A stretch of 64,000 nucleotides of DNA, from assembly GCF_001278945.1 (NCBI RefSeq), contig NZ_LGRV01000003.1:2418001-2482000 (forward strand), in the 5' to 3' direction. A program made the position numbers and the translations under genes. Of the stretch, positions 35,968 to 45,099 are shown piece by piece; the first letter of the stretch is position 1, and every line of letters starts with the position of its first letter. The notes below the pieces were generated by a model. That model ran no database searches and was not told where the DNA came from. It saw nothing but the letters and a program-made list of their open reading frames with translations. This DNA comes from Lysinibacillus contaminans (lineage in GTDB: Bacteria; Bacillota; Bacilli; Bacillales_A; Planococcaceae).

Positions 35968-36867
35968 ATGATGATTGCGACAATCCAAATATTGCTCTGC
36001 ATACTTCTTATTCTATTACTATTGTTATTTCCACAGACCGCTCATACTGGAACAGATTTAGGTCTTCAGCTATTTATGGAAGCCCTCTTCCCATATTTAC
36101 TCCCTTATCTCATACTTACACAATGGCTACTGCGTTTAACTGCACCGCTTCGCACCAAAACAAAAAGAGCTTCTCTGTACGTACAAGCATACGTAATTAG
36201 CGCTCTTGGCGGCTATCCTACAGGCGCAACAACAATTGTTTACTTAAAAAACAGTGGGCAGCTTCATCCAAAAGAAGCAAACTTTTTATTAGCTGTTTGT
36301 CATGCGCCTAGTCCACTTTTTGTACTCGGCTTTGTTAGTCTTGATTTATTACAAAACAATACGTTTGGGTGGTTGTTTTTATGTTTATTACATAGTTTTA
36401 ATATTTGTTGTTTAATAAGCGGCTATTTTTTATTTCGCAAAACAGCACCTCCCACTATTTCGGTTCACAATACACCACTACATGCATCACCTTTTTCAGA
36501 GAGTATTAAGGAAACAGCCCCTACATTACTGCTAGTCGGGACAACAGTTATTTTTTTCACAGCTATTCAAACGATTGTTCAAAAAAGCTTAGTCGAATTG
36601 GTTCCTGGCCTACCGCAATCATTAGAATTTTTGATTGCAGCCGTATTAGAAGTAACAAATGGCATAAAAATGACCATTACAACTTTTCCCTCACACCCGT
36701 ATTTACCATTATTCGTTGTCATTCTCTTGACGATGCAAAGTGTTAGTATTCATCTTCAAATTTTTGTTATCGCCAAATCAGCCAAGCTCTCCGTTCGTCC
36801 ATATATTAAATTCCGACTACTTAGTATCATCGTCGTACCAACCGTTTATGCGTTATTTTTTCTATAG
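35968..36867 (+). CDS. spoVV: sporulation integral membrane protein SpoVV (YlbJ)
   Basis: Homologues transport dipicolinic acid across the outer forespore membrane. The protein has about eight membrane segments and the nucleoside-recognition/gate pattern (GGYPTGATTIVYLKNSGQLHPKEANFLLAVCHAPSPLFVLGF; VLEVTNGIKM). I set the start at ATG 35968 (299 residues); an in-frame ATG at 35893 would add 25 residues, but neither has a strong ribosome site. As I recall, Bacillus homologues are near 400 residues, so this copy is short, although both halves are present. It is divergent from ylbL, as in the ylb cluster. Confidence 0.85.
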   Translation: MMIATIQILLCILLILLLLLFPQTAHTGTDLGLQLFMEALFPYLLPYLILTQWLLRLTAPLRTKTKRASLYVQAYVISALGGYPTGATTIVYLKNSGQLHPKEANFLLAVCHAPSPLFVLGFVSLDLLQNNTFGWLFLCLLHSFNICCLISGYFLFRKTAPPTISVHNTPLHASPFSESIKETAPTLLLVGTTVIFFTAIQTIVQKSLVELVPGLPQSLEFLIAAVLEVTNGIKMTITTFPSHPYLPLFVVILLTMQSVSIHLQIFVIAKSAKLSVRPYIKFRLLSIIVVPTVYALFFL

Positions 36868-36870
36868 ACG

Positions 36871-36908
36871 AAAAAGCACATGTGCCCGAATAGGAACATG
36901 TGCTTTTT

Positions 36909-36909
<1 letters not shown>
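36871..36909. terminator. bidirectional terminator between spoVV and coaD
   Basis: The stem AAAAAGCACATGT / ACATGTGCTTTTTT with a loop of about 12 nt, between convergent genes. Confidence 0.92.
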
Positions 36910-37968
<1,059 letters not shown>

Positions 37969-38008
37969 AGATGCAACTTCACCATACTTTCCTTTACTAC
38001 TTAGTAGT

Positions 38009-38036
38009 AAAAAGCAACACAAACGTGTCGCTTTTT
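38009..38036 (-). terminator. terminator after the 38053-39465 gene
   Basis: The stem AAAAAGC-ACAC / GTGT-GCTTTTT with one internal mismatch and a 4-nt loop. Transcription of rsmD-coaD starts just beyond it. Confidence 0.8.
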
Positions 38037-38052
38037 ATACTTACTATTATTG

Positions 38053-39465
38053 TTACTGTGTTAACACTTGTATACGATTTTCACTTTTTTGCAATTCAAC
38101 AAAGAATAGACGTTGTAACCACGCTTCTTCTACATAATAACGATCGGCAATTTTAAGTATCGGTTCAGAAATCGTTGAATATCTACGCTGATTAAATACA
38201 TAAAATCCTGGTTCTTTTGGGAATCGGAATGTACGTGTATCACTGTTCACATAGTAACCATTTTCCCCTTCACCAGCAGTGTAACCTAAATGCGGCAATA
38301 GTGTATCAGCAGTGTATAAAGTTTGTCCTTCGTATAAAATAATATTTACATCTTCTTTAATGATCTCGTCTATATACACGCTTCGTCCATCTTCAAATAA
38401 TAATGGGTAAACACTATTTTCATTTGCGACATTTAACTCAAAATAAGATGTTTTCATTGCTAATACTTCCGATAAAAGCTCATCCATTTTAGCCGGAGAT
38501 ATCGGTTCTTCACCCAAGCTTTTCACAGCTTCTTGCCATGCACGCTCTTGGTCATCAGACATGTACTCTTTTAATATTTCTATCATTTCTTTTGCTTTAT
38601 CAGAGCCAATAGAGCCACTTACTAAATACGACGCTACAACTTCTATTAACCACTCTGGCGCATCCTTAAACTCAAGCTCCGACTTAATTTGCGAGAGAAT
38701 AACCTGTTGTTCTACTGCCTTAGTCGTTAATTCTGGTAAGAATAATATTCGATCATCATGCTCAGTAACTGGATTTTGCTCTTGTATAATAGAAATATGC
38801 TCATCATTTAAAAATTGTATGCTTTCGAGTGCTTTTAAAAATTCGTTGGATATCGCTTGCTTAGCATAAATCGATAATACAGGTGTTTGTTTTTGCATTT
38901 GTAAATCCCCTGCTTGCCAATATAAATCATGCACTGCACCACTTCCACTAAACATTATGTAGTTTACAAGCGATAACTGTTGTTGCCCTATTAACGGCAA
39001 ACCTGTTACCCATTGTCCTTCAGTCTTACCGTCTGTTGAAATATGTACAACAGAGTAAGATGTTTCGCCATTTATTAATGTAGCAAATACATCTTGAATC
39101 AACATTTTATCTTGTAAGCCACCCTCAAGTGGAATTATGTACGAAACGGATTGCGCCTTTGTATCACCTGTTTTAAAATATGTCATTTCTTCTGACAAAC
39201 GGTTACAACTGTTTTTATTGTCAATGAAGCAAGTTGGATTCACTGCATTTTCCGGCCATTTTATTTTCACTTTTTGATTAGGCAAATTCTTAAAATGCTG
39301 CCTGACATCCAAACTATTTTCACGATAAACAATCTCAATTTCTTGCGAATAGTGGAATTCGCCATTACCTGTTTCTAATTCAAATGAATATGCCTGATAT
39401 TGAAAAAATAATGTACCTGTTATAATTAACGCTAATATGGAAAAAAAACTCAATGCAAATTTCAT
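38053..39465 (-). CDS. secreted or membrane-anchored protein of unknown function
   Basis: I do not recognise this 470-residue protein as a named gene. The N-terminus (KFALSFFSILALIITGTLFFQY) is a signal anchor, so the rest is probably outside the membrane. There are two Cys (about residues 80 and 88, in PTCFIDNKNSCNR) that could form a disulphide. The C-terminal about 110 residues (GQTLYTADTLLPHLGY ... YYVEEAWLQRLF) faintly resemble the copper-amine-oxidase N-terminal-like repeats of secreted Firmicute proteins. It is divergent from the 39522 gene and sits in the ylb cluster where B. subtilis has no equivalent known to me. Confidence 0.6.
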   Translation of the reverse strand: MKFALSFFSILALIITGTLFFQYQAYSFELETGNGEFHYSQEIEIVYRENSLDVRQHFKNLPNQKVKIKWPENAVNPTCFIDNKNSCNRLSEEMTYFKTGDTKAQSVSYIIPLEGGLQDKMLIQDVFATLINGETSYSVVHISTDGKTEGQWVTGLPLIGQQQLSLVNYIMFSGSGAVHDLYWQAGDLQMQKQTPVLSIYAKQAISNEFLKALESIQFLNDEHISIIQEQNPVTEHDDRILFLPELTTKAVEQQVILSQIKSELEFKDAPEWLIEVVASYLVSGSIGSDKAKEMIEILKEYMSDDQERAWQEAVKSLGEEPISPAKMDELLSEVLAMKTSYFELNVANENSVYPLLFEDGRSVYIDEIIKEDVNIILYEGQTLYTADTLLPHLGYTAGEGENGYYVNSDTRTFRFPKEPGFYVFNQRRYSTISEPILKIADRYYVEEAWLQRLFFVELQKSENRIQVLTQ

Positions 39466-39521
39466 ATGCTAGACCTCCCGTAGCATGATACTATGTGTAT
39501 TGGAAAGGATGTGCAAATAGT

Positions 39522-39911
39522 ATGCCACAACAATTTATAGAACTAGGTGAAGGCTATGGCGATGTATACGAGCTTCTTGAGATTATTAAAACCAATCAGA
39601 ACCGCTTCCATCAAGCCTTCATTCTTACATCAACAAAAGATAAAAAAACAGTTTCTTCTTTAGCAGTTGCCCTTAAACCAGCGAATGACAGTAAATTCAT
39701 GCCTATTTACATTTGTCGTGAAGGTATTCCTTTCAATGAAGACAAGCCATCAAAACGCCAAATGATGTTCGAAGATTGTATTGAACAACTCGGCAGAAAA
39801 GCTGTAGTTGTAGAAATAAAGCACTCTTCTATATTTTCGGAGTCAAAACTATTTTATCAATACCTTATTGGAATAATGAGACTACATCACTATATTCCTG
39901 CTTTAACTTAA
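39522..39911 (+). CDS. conserved hypothetical protein (DUF7147-like)
   Basis: A 129-residue soluble protein (PQQFIELGEGYGDVYELLEI, ...KFMPIYICREGIP, ...KRQMMFEDCIEQLGRK). It resembles a small Bacilli family that lies beside ylbG and is sometimes misnamed methylthioribose kinase. I can assign no function. The ATG 39522 follows AAAGGATG; nine more codons in frame upstream are unlikely to be used. Its stop is only 2 nt from the end of the convergent ylbG gene, so no terminator fits between them. Confidence 0.7.
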   Translation: MPQQFIELGEGYGDVYELLEIIKTNQNRFHQAFILTSTKDKKTVSSLAVALKPANDSKFMPIYICREGIPFNEDKPSKRQMMFEDCIEQLGRKAVVVEIKHSSIFSESKLFYQYLIGIMRLHHYIPALT

Positions 39912-39913
39912 TA

Positions 39914-40186
39914 TTATAGACCTGCTTTATAATCATATTCCTTTGCCTTATCAGGTTTAGCATTTTCAAACTCTGTTTTAAGGAAAGGACGAAAAGATTC
40001 CACAACGTCTTTCACAAAAGGAAGGCGTTGTATTTTTGTAATCATCGTTTCAATATCCTCTCGATCGCAATAAATCACCACATATTTTTGCTTGCGAGAA
40101 ATGTAATGAACATGACCATATTTCCGAAGTGATTTAGCATGTTTTAATTGATGGACGTAAACGATAAGCCCTTGTCGTTCGTTCAT
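39914..40186 (-). CDS. ylbG: YlbG family protein (DUF2129)
   Basis: A 90-residue basic protein ([41 protein letters not shown]). The family is conserved next to rsmD and ylbF in Bacilli; its role is unknown. The ATG 40186 follows AGGGAA; an ATG five codons upstream is less well placed. Confidence 0.9.
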   Translation of the reverse strand: MNERQGLIVYVHQLKHAKSLRKYGHVHYISRKQKYVVIYCDREDIETMITKIQRLPFVKDVVESFRPFLKTEFENAKPDKAKEYDYKAGL

Positions 40187-40253
40187 ATAGTATTCCCTCA
40201 TTTCTTATCTAAAAGAATACCATACACCGGAAAATGATAGCAACAGAGTTTAG

Positions 40254-40283
40254 CTGACAACTGGATGGTTTTTCCGTTATAAT
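40254..40283 (+). promoter_or_regulatory. candidate sigma-A promoter for the phosphodiesterase gene
   Basis: CTGACA (40254-40259), an 18-nt spacer and TATAAT (40278-40283), about 100 nt before the start codon. Confidence 0.5.
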
Positions 40284-40389
40284 GGAAATGCATAGAGTTA
40301 TTTGTTGACAGAATTTTATTCACTTTTTTCAAATAAAGTTATTTATTTAGTGCCTTTAATGAAGAAGATGATTGTTAAGGAGGACGAAT

Positions 40390-41295
40390 ATGGGTAAGAA
40401 AACAAAAATAGCAATTGCCATTGCAGCTGCTAGTGCGGCTGCTTGGGCAGGAAGTAAAGCTATTTCTAAACCGCAACAGCGCGAAGGAAAATCAGCATTA
40501 CAATTTGATCGTCCAATTGTACTCGCACATCGCGGTGGTACTCATTTGGCACCTGAGCATACGATGCCAGCTTTCGAAAAATCTGCACAATTAGGCGTTG
40601 ATGGCTTTGAAATCGACATTCGTTTAACAAAAGATGAAGAAATTATTGTATTCCACGATGCTACTATTGACCGTACAACAGATGGTTTTGGTCTAGTAGC
40701 TGAAATGACATTAGAAGAAATTAATGCCTTTAACCATGGCTACCAGTTTGAAGATTTAGAAGGCAATACTACATTCCGCGGTCAGAAAGTGGACGTTGTG
40801 ACACTACGTGAATTACTAGAAACATATTCTAATATGTTAGTAAGTATTGATATAAAAGATGCACCTGATACGTATGAAGGTAGTTTAATGCCGTCTAAAC
40901 TATGGCGTTTAATTGAAGAGCTCGGTGTAGAGGACCGCGTTGTTGTGACAAGCTTCTACGGGGAACAAGTGGATCGTTTTAATTTATATGCTCAAAACCG
41001 TGTCGCACTTGGCGCAGGTGAATCAGATATAAGAAAAGCATTCACTGCTTTTTCTAGCCAGTTCGGACATTTATATCATCCAAAAGTGGATGTATTTCAG
41101 ATTCCTACAAAATCTGGTGTTGTTGCACTCGATTCGCCAAAGTTCATTCAGTTTTTAAACGATCTCAATATTCCTGTTCATTATTGGACAATCAACGATT
41201 TAGTAACCATGAATAAGTTGATTCGAAATGGCGCTAAAGGCATTATTACCGACCGTCCTGATATAGCAATGATTTTACTACAAAAATACCAATAA
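40390..41295 (+). CDS. glycerophosphodiester phosphodiesterase
   Basis: Hydrolyses glycerophosphodiesters to glycerol-3-phosphate and an alcohol. The 301-residue protein has an N-terminal hydrophobic segment (KIAIAIAAASAAAWAGSKAI, about 5-24), then the GDPD TIM barrel. Catalytic motifs are AHRGGTHLAPEHT, DGFEIDIRLTKD and FHDATIDRTTDG; the end carries VHYWTINDL and GAKGIITDRPD. ATG 40390 follows AAGGAGG. It is probably membrane-bound or exported. It is an insertion relative to the B. subtilis ylb order. Confidence 0.9.
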   Translation: MGKKTKIAIAIAAASAAAWAGSKAISKPQQREGKSALQFDRPIVLAHRGGTHLAPEHTMPAFEKSAQLGVDGFEIDIRLTKDEEIIVFHDATIDRTTDGFGLVAEMTLEEINAFNHGYQFEDLEGNTTFRGQKVDVVTLRELLETYSNMLVSIDIKDAPDTYEGSLMPSKLWRLIEELGVEDRVVVTSFYGEQVDRFNLYAQNRVALGAGESDIRKAFTAFSSQFGHLYHPKVDVFQIPTKSGVVALDSPKFIQFLNDLNIPVHYWTINDLVTMNKLIRNGAKGIITDRPDIAMILLQKYQ

Positions 41296-41342
41296 AAAAG
41301 AGCGTATCCAAAGTCGAATTTCGGCTTATGGGACGCTCTTTT
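41295..41342 (+). terminator. terminator after the phosphodiesterase gene
   Basis: The stem AAAAAGAGCGT-TCC / GGGACGCTCTTTT with an extended internal hairpin. Its T tract also serves the plus strand. Confidence 0.85.
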
Positions 41343-41351
41343 CGCTATTAG

Positions 41352-42404
41352 CTATTGTAAGTTATTGAGCACGGCTTCTGTTACTTCACGTAAATTAGCT
41401 GTTCCGCCTAAATCACCTGTTTTCACGCCTTGTGCTAACGTTTCTTCAATAGCATTTAACACCTTTGTTCCTACATCTGGATAGCCTAAGAAATCGAGCA
41501 TCATTTTCCCTGTCCAAATTTGTCCAAGTGGATTTGCTATACCTTTTCCTGCGATATCCGGCGCAGAGCCATGAACGGGTTCGAACATCGACGGATACTC
41601 ACGTTCAATATTTAAATTGGCAGCTGGCGCAATCCCGATACTCCCCATAATCGCCCCACCTAAATCCGTTAATATATCTCCAAATAAATTCGAAGCAACA
41701 ATCACATCAAACACTTGTGGCTTCATCACTAGAAACGCAGCTAATGCATCAATATGATTAGTTGTTTGCCCGATGTTGCCATAATATTTTCCAACTTCTG
41801 CAAATACTTCATCCCAAAACGGCATACTGTACGTTAAACCATTTGATTTTGTAGCACTTGTAACATGCTGACGACGATCTTTTGCCATCTCAAAGGCATA
41901 ACGCATCGCACGTTCTGTTCCTTTGCGTGTGAAAATCGCATTTTGAATTGCCACCTCGTCCTGACCACTATGGATGCGACCCCCACTTTCTGAATATTCT
42001 CCTTCAGAATTTTCACGAACGACCACAAAGTCAAACCCATTTGGATTACGCAATGGCGAAGGTAAACCTTGTAATAATTTTGCTGGGCGCACATTAATAG
42101 ATTGTTTCATCTCACGACGAATTTTAATGAGTAAGCCCCAAAGTGAAATATGGTCTGGCACAAGGTCTGGCATACCTACAGCGCCTAAGAAAATTTGATC
42201 ATACCCTTTTAATAGGTCAATACCATCGTCTGGCATCATTTTGCCTGTTTCTAAATAATATTCGCAGCCCCACGGAAATGTTGTCCATTCAAATTGAAAA
42301 CTGCCATCTAGTAGTGCTGCCTTGTCGAGTACTTCCATTGCTGCCGGGACAACTTCTTTTCCTATGCCATCCCCTGGTATCACTGCAATTCGGTAAATTT
42401 TCAT
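41352..42404 (-). CDS. tartrate/D-malate dehydrogenase family protein
   Basis: A 350-residue member of the isocitrate/isopropylmalate dehydrogenase family that oxidises and decarboxylates beta-hydroxyacids with NAD. Motifs: AVIPGDGIGKEVVPAAMEVL, VVRENSEGEYSESGGRIH (substrate loop of the tartrate/D-malate group rather than LeuB), VIVASNLFGDILTDLGG and EPVHGSAPDIAGKGIANP. It starts at ATG 42404 behind AGGGGGG. The exact substrate (tartrate, D-malate) cannot be fixed from sequence. It is not part of the B. subtilis ylb cluster. Confidence 0.88.
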   Translation of the reverse strand: MKIYRIAVIPGDGIGKEVVPAAMEVLDKAALLDGSFQFEWTTFPWGCEYYLETGKMMPDDGIDLLKGYDQIFLGAVGMPDLVPDHISLWGLLIKIRREMKQSINVRPAKLLQGLPSPLRNPNGFDFVVVRENSEGEYSESGGRIHSGQDEVAIQNAIFTRKGTERAMRYAFEMAKDRRQHVTSATKSNGLTYSMPFWDEVFAEVGKYYGNIGQTTNHIDALAAFLVMKPQVFDVIVASNLFGDILTDLGGAIMGSIGIAPAANLNIEREYPSMFEPVHGSAPDIAGKGIANPLGQIWTGKMMLDFLGYPDVGTKVLNAIEETLAQGVKTGDLGGTANLREVTEAVLNNLQ

Positions 42405-42473
42405 ATGTATAGCCCCCCTGTTTGAACTTTTCTTACACTTTTACTATACATTTTTTTTGACACAAAAAAAATA

Positions 42474-42500
42474 GAAGAAGTGTAGTACCTACACTTCTTC
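42474..42500 (-). terminator. terminator after ylbF
   Basis: A 12-bp perfect stem (GAAGAAGTGTAG / CTACACTTCTTC) with a 3-nt loop, followed on the minus strand by TA and eight T. Confidence 0.92.
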
Positions 42501-42505
42501 CATCG

Positions 42506-42952
42506 TTATGCCGAGCAAGAGCAAGAGCCACCTGACCCACAGCCACTTCCGCAAGCAGAATTTGATGCGAAAAACGGATTACTTACAGGAACTTTCACCG
42601 CTTCAGATACGGTTTTACCTATAAGTAAGCTAATTTCATCAAGCAAATCTTGAAAGTCGTTTTCAGCTAGTTTTAACGCTGAAATTTTTTCATTTAAATC
42701 GAGTTCGCGCTTTTGCTGACGAATCGACTTCATGATTGTATGATAATCAGGATGATATTTCCCAAAACGTTGTACATCTTCGTATTGCTCTTTCATGCGT
42801 CCGAATGCTTGAATAGCTTCTACTAATTGTGCATCGCTATAAACGGCATTATACGCGTGCTGTAGCTCATTCGCAGGTTCAGAGGATAGAATCATCTCGC
42901 AAAGCTCATCGGCCATATCTAAAATGATTGCCCATTCAGAGGTCATCATCAT
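42506..42952 (-). CDS. ylbF: YlbF family regulator (YaaT-YlbF-YmcA complex)
   Basis: YlbF joins YmcA and YaaT in the Y-complex, which guides RNase Y processing of operon mRNAs and is needed for competence, biofilm and sporulation. The 148-residue protein is helical (about 10-120) and ends in a Cys-rich tail (CGSGCGSGGSCSCSA) with four Cys, fitting the reported iron-sulfur cluster of the complex. The start is ATG 42952 behind GGGGGAA; two further ATG codons follow directly. It is monocistronic and ends at a strong terminator. Confidence 0.92.
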   Translation of the reverse strand: MMMTSEWAIILDMADELCEMILSSEPANELQHAYNAVYSDAQLVEAIQAFGRMKEQYEDVQRFGKYHPDYHTIMKSIRQQKRELDLNEKISALKLAENDFQDLLDEISLLIGKTVSEAVKVPVSNPFFASNSACGSGCGSGGSCSCSA

Positions 42953-43041
42953 CGTTAATTCCCCCAATCTCTTTCCCATCATAACAGATTTTATGGTAAT
43001 TTAAAATTATTGAAATTTAAGTTACAAAGGAGTTTTTACAA

Positions 43042-43545
43042 TTGGTTTTATCATCTAAAGAACAAATCGAAGACCTATTAGCAGATATATTACAAAATAG
43101 TTCAGAAGAAGACGAAGAAGTACTACATCATTTATTAGGTGGACTTCGCGATAAACAACAAGGTATCCATCGTCGTTACATTAATGCTGCACTTCATATG
43201 GTGGGAGAGTTTAAGCCAGAAGAAAGTGAAGTACGTATACCCATTACACCTGTTATTCATAATACGATTAAAGTACCACACGGAGGAATTATTGCAACGA
43301 TTGCCGATGCAGCAATGGGAGGGCTCGCTTCTCGTTCTGTACCTGAAGGCTTTAACGTTGTTACTACAACTATCAATATTTCTTATATCGCAACCACAAC
43401 AAATAAAGAACTGATTGCTCGTGGACGTTTTGTGCATAAAGGGCGCCAAACATTAGTGATGGAATGTGATATCGAGGATGAGACTGGACGTAAGCTAGCC
43501 ATCGCAACGGCTTCCTTCTTCGTTATTAAACGTCGCCCGTCGTAA
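43042..43545 (+). CDS. PaaI-like hotdog thioesterase
   Basis: A 167-residue hotdog-fold acyl-CoA thioesterase-like protein with the catalytic-loop motif VPHGGIIATIADAAMGGLASR and an ISYIATTTNKELIARGRFVHKGRQTLVMECDI core. The N-terminal about 40 residues form an acidic helical extension. Start TTG 43042 behind AAAGGAG. Its last 20 nt overlap the end of murE on the other strand. Substrate unknown. Confidence 0.85.
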   Translation: MVLSSKEQIEDLLADILQNSSEEDEEVLHHLLGGLRDKQQGIHRRYINAALHMVGEFKPEESEVRIPITPVIHNTIKVPHGGIIATIADAAMGGLASRSVPEGFNVVTTTINISYIATTTNKELIARGRFVHKGRQTLVMECDIEDETGRKLAIATASFFVIKRRPS

Positions 43546-44998
43546 GATTGGCAAAATAATCTTGAATGCATTGTTGGTCGGAAAAGGGGATCATTTGATT
43601 TTTCATTTGCTGTGTTCGTTCATGTCCTTTTCCAGCAACAAGCACAATATCGCCTTTTTTCGCCTTCGATAACGCTTGATGAATTGCAACTTGCCGATCT
43701 AAATAAACTTCATAATACTGTTGTTCGGAAAAACCTGCTATAATACTTTCATTGATAACAATAGGATCCTCATCACGTGGATTATCAGTCGTTAAAAAGA
43801 TAACGTCAGCAAATTTACTTGCAACAGCTCCCATTGCGAAACGCTTTGCTTTGTCTCGATTTCCACCACAACTAAACACAAGAAAAATCGTTTTTTTATC
43901 ATCAAAGGTTTGCAAGACGGCCTGTAATGCCTCTGCCGTATGCGCATAATCGACATATACGTCAATGCCTAATGGATTATCTATTTTTTCAAGCCGCCCT
44001 TCTGGTAATTTCAAATTCCACATATGCGTAATTATATCTTCTATTGGACAGCCAAGACGCCAGACAGCCATTAATGCCGCGATCGTATTTTGAACATGAT
44101 AACGGCCTACAAAAGGAATTGCCACAATATGCTCACTCACACCAGTCTGCAAACATAATGTCGTTTTCCCGAACGTTTCACCAACTACTTGCACATGTAA
44201 ATCATTGTGGTTCTCAAAACCAAATGCACATGCCTTTTTCTTATCATAAATCCCTACGGAACGACAAAAATTATCATCACCATTTAATACAAGTTTCTTT
44301 GATAAATCTGCTAGTCTTTTTTTTGCGCGTTTATATGCTTCGATTCCACCATGATCTTCTAAATGATCCTCTGATAAATTCAAGAAAACGCCACAATCAA
44401 TATCACAATGGTCGAGTCTATATTGCTGCAAGCCCATTGAAGAGGCTTCTAGTACTACATGCGTGACGCCAGCTGACACACATTCCTTTAAAATGGGATG
44501 TAGTTCCTTCGCCTGTAATGTCGTTAGTTGTTCATAAATCGTTTGTTGTTTTTGGCCATTAATGAAATAGCCCACTGTTCCGATTACTGCTACTTTTTTA
44601 TGTAAAGCTCTTAGTAATTGACTGATAAAGTGACTGACTGTTGTTTTCCCATTTGTTCCTGTCACTGCAATGACAGTTAAGGCTTCTGCTGGGAAATACG
44701 ATAATTTTGCACTTGCATACGATAAAAACAACGCTGTATTAGGAACCCATACGAGAGGTATTTTTTTATCATCTGTAGGAAGTGTCATAGTTTCTTCTGA
44801 CACAATTGCGACAGCACCTCTTTCCAATGCTTCTTTTACAAATCGACTACCAGTTGTTTTGACACCTTTACGTACCACAAAAATATCACCTGGCTTTACT
44901 GCCTGTGCATAATCCTCTACCCCTGAAATAATCGTCCGAATTGAGCCCCCTGTAACGGTACAAGGCCATTCCTTTAACAGTTCTGCTAATTGCATCAT
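43526..44998 (-). CDS. murE: UDP-MurNAc-tripeptide ligase MurE, outside the dcw cluster
   Basis: Adds the third amino acid to UDP-MurNAc-L-Ala-D-Glu. The 490-residue protein has the ATP loop VTGTNGKTTVSHF, LNLSEDHLEDHGGIEAYKRAKK (carbamylated Lys region), and DNPR at residues 405-408, the motif of meso-diaminopimelate-adding enzymes (Lys-adding S. aureus MurE has DNPA). ATG 44998 or the adjacent ATG 44995 follows AAAGGAG. murE normally lies between spoVD and mraY; here it stands alone behind the ylbC terminator, with a sigma-K/E-like promoter. It may be a cortex-specific DAP ligase, or the only MurE of the cell. Confidence 0.92.
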   Translation of the reverse strand: MMQLAELLKEWPCTVTGGSIRTIISGVEDYAQAVKPGDIFVVRKGVKTTGSRFVKEALERGAVAIVSEETMTLPTDDKKIPLVWVPNTALFLSYASAKLSYFPAEALTVIAVTGTNGKTTVSHFISQLLRALHKKVAVIGTVGYFINGQKQQTIYEQLTTLQAKELHPILKECVSAGVTHVVLEASSMGLQQYRLDHCDIDCGVFLNLSEDHLEDHGGIEAYKRAKKRLADLSKKLVLNGDDNFCRSVGIYDKKKACAFGFENHNDLHVQVVGETFGKTTLCLQTGVSEHIVAIPFVGRYHVQNTIAALMAVWRLGCPIEDIITHMWNLKLPEGRLEKIDNPLGIDVYVDYAHTAEALQAVLQTFDDKKTIFLVFSCGGNRDKAKRFAMGAVASKFADVIFLTTDNPRDEDPIVINESIIAGFSEQQYYEVYLDRQVAIHQALSKAKKGDIVLVAGKGHERTQQMKNQMIPFSDQQCIQDYFANLTTGDV

Positions 44999-45022
44999 AC
45001 AACTCCTTTCCCTTAGTTTCCC

Positions 45023-45051
45023 TATCATATGTCGGCGATTGTAACGTGGTG
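45023..45051 (-). promoter_or_regulatory. candidate mother-cell (sigma-K/sigma-E-like) promoter of murE
   Basis: On the minus strand CACC (45048-45051) and CATATGATA (45023-45031) are 16 nt apart and fit the sigma-K pattern ACm-N16-CATAnnnTA; CATATGAT also partly fits a sigma-E -10. It begins just after the ylbC terminator and ends about 20 nt before the ribosome site. Confidence 0.5.
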
Positions 45052-45056
45052 ACGAA

Positions 45057-45096
45057 AAAAAGCAGCGTACACAATCTAAACGTGTACGCCGCTTTT
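45057..45096 (-). terminator. terminator after ylbC
   Basis: The stem AAAAGCAGCGTACAC / GTGTACGCCGCTTTT (one mismatch) with a 10-nt loop, followed by seven T on the minus strand. It isolates murE from ylbC. Confidence 0.92.
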
Positions 45097-45099
45097 AAT

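Noticed and set aside
44044..44466. 140-codon plus-strand open frame within murE
   Set aside because: Antisense to a well-conserved Mur ligase; His-rich low-information sequence.
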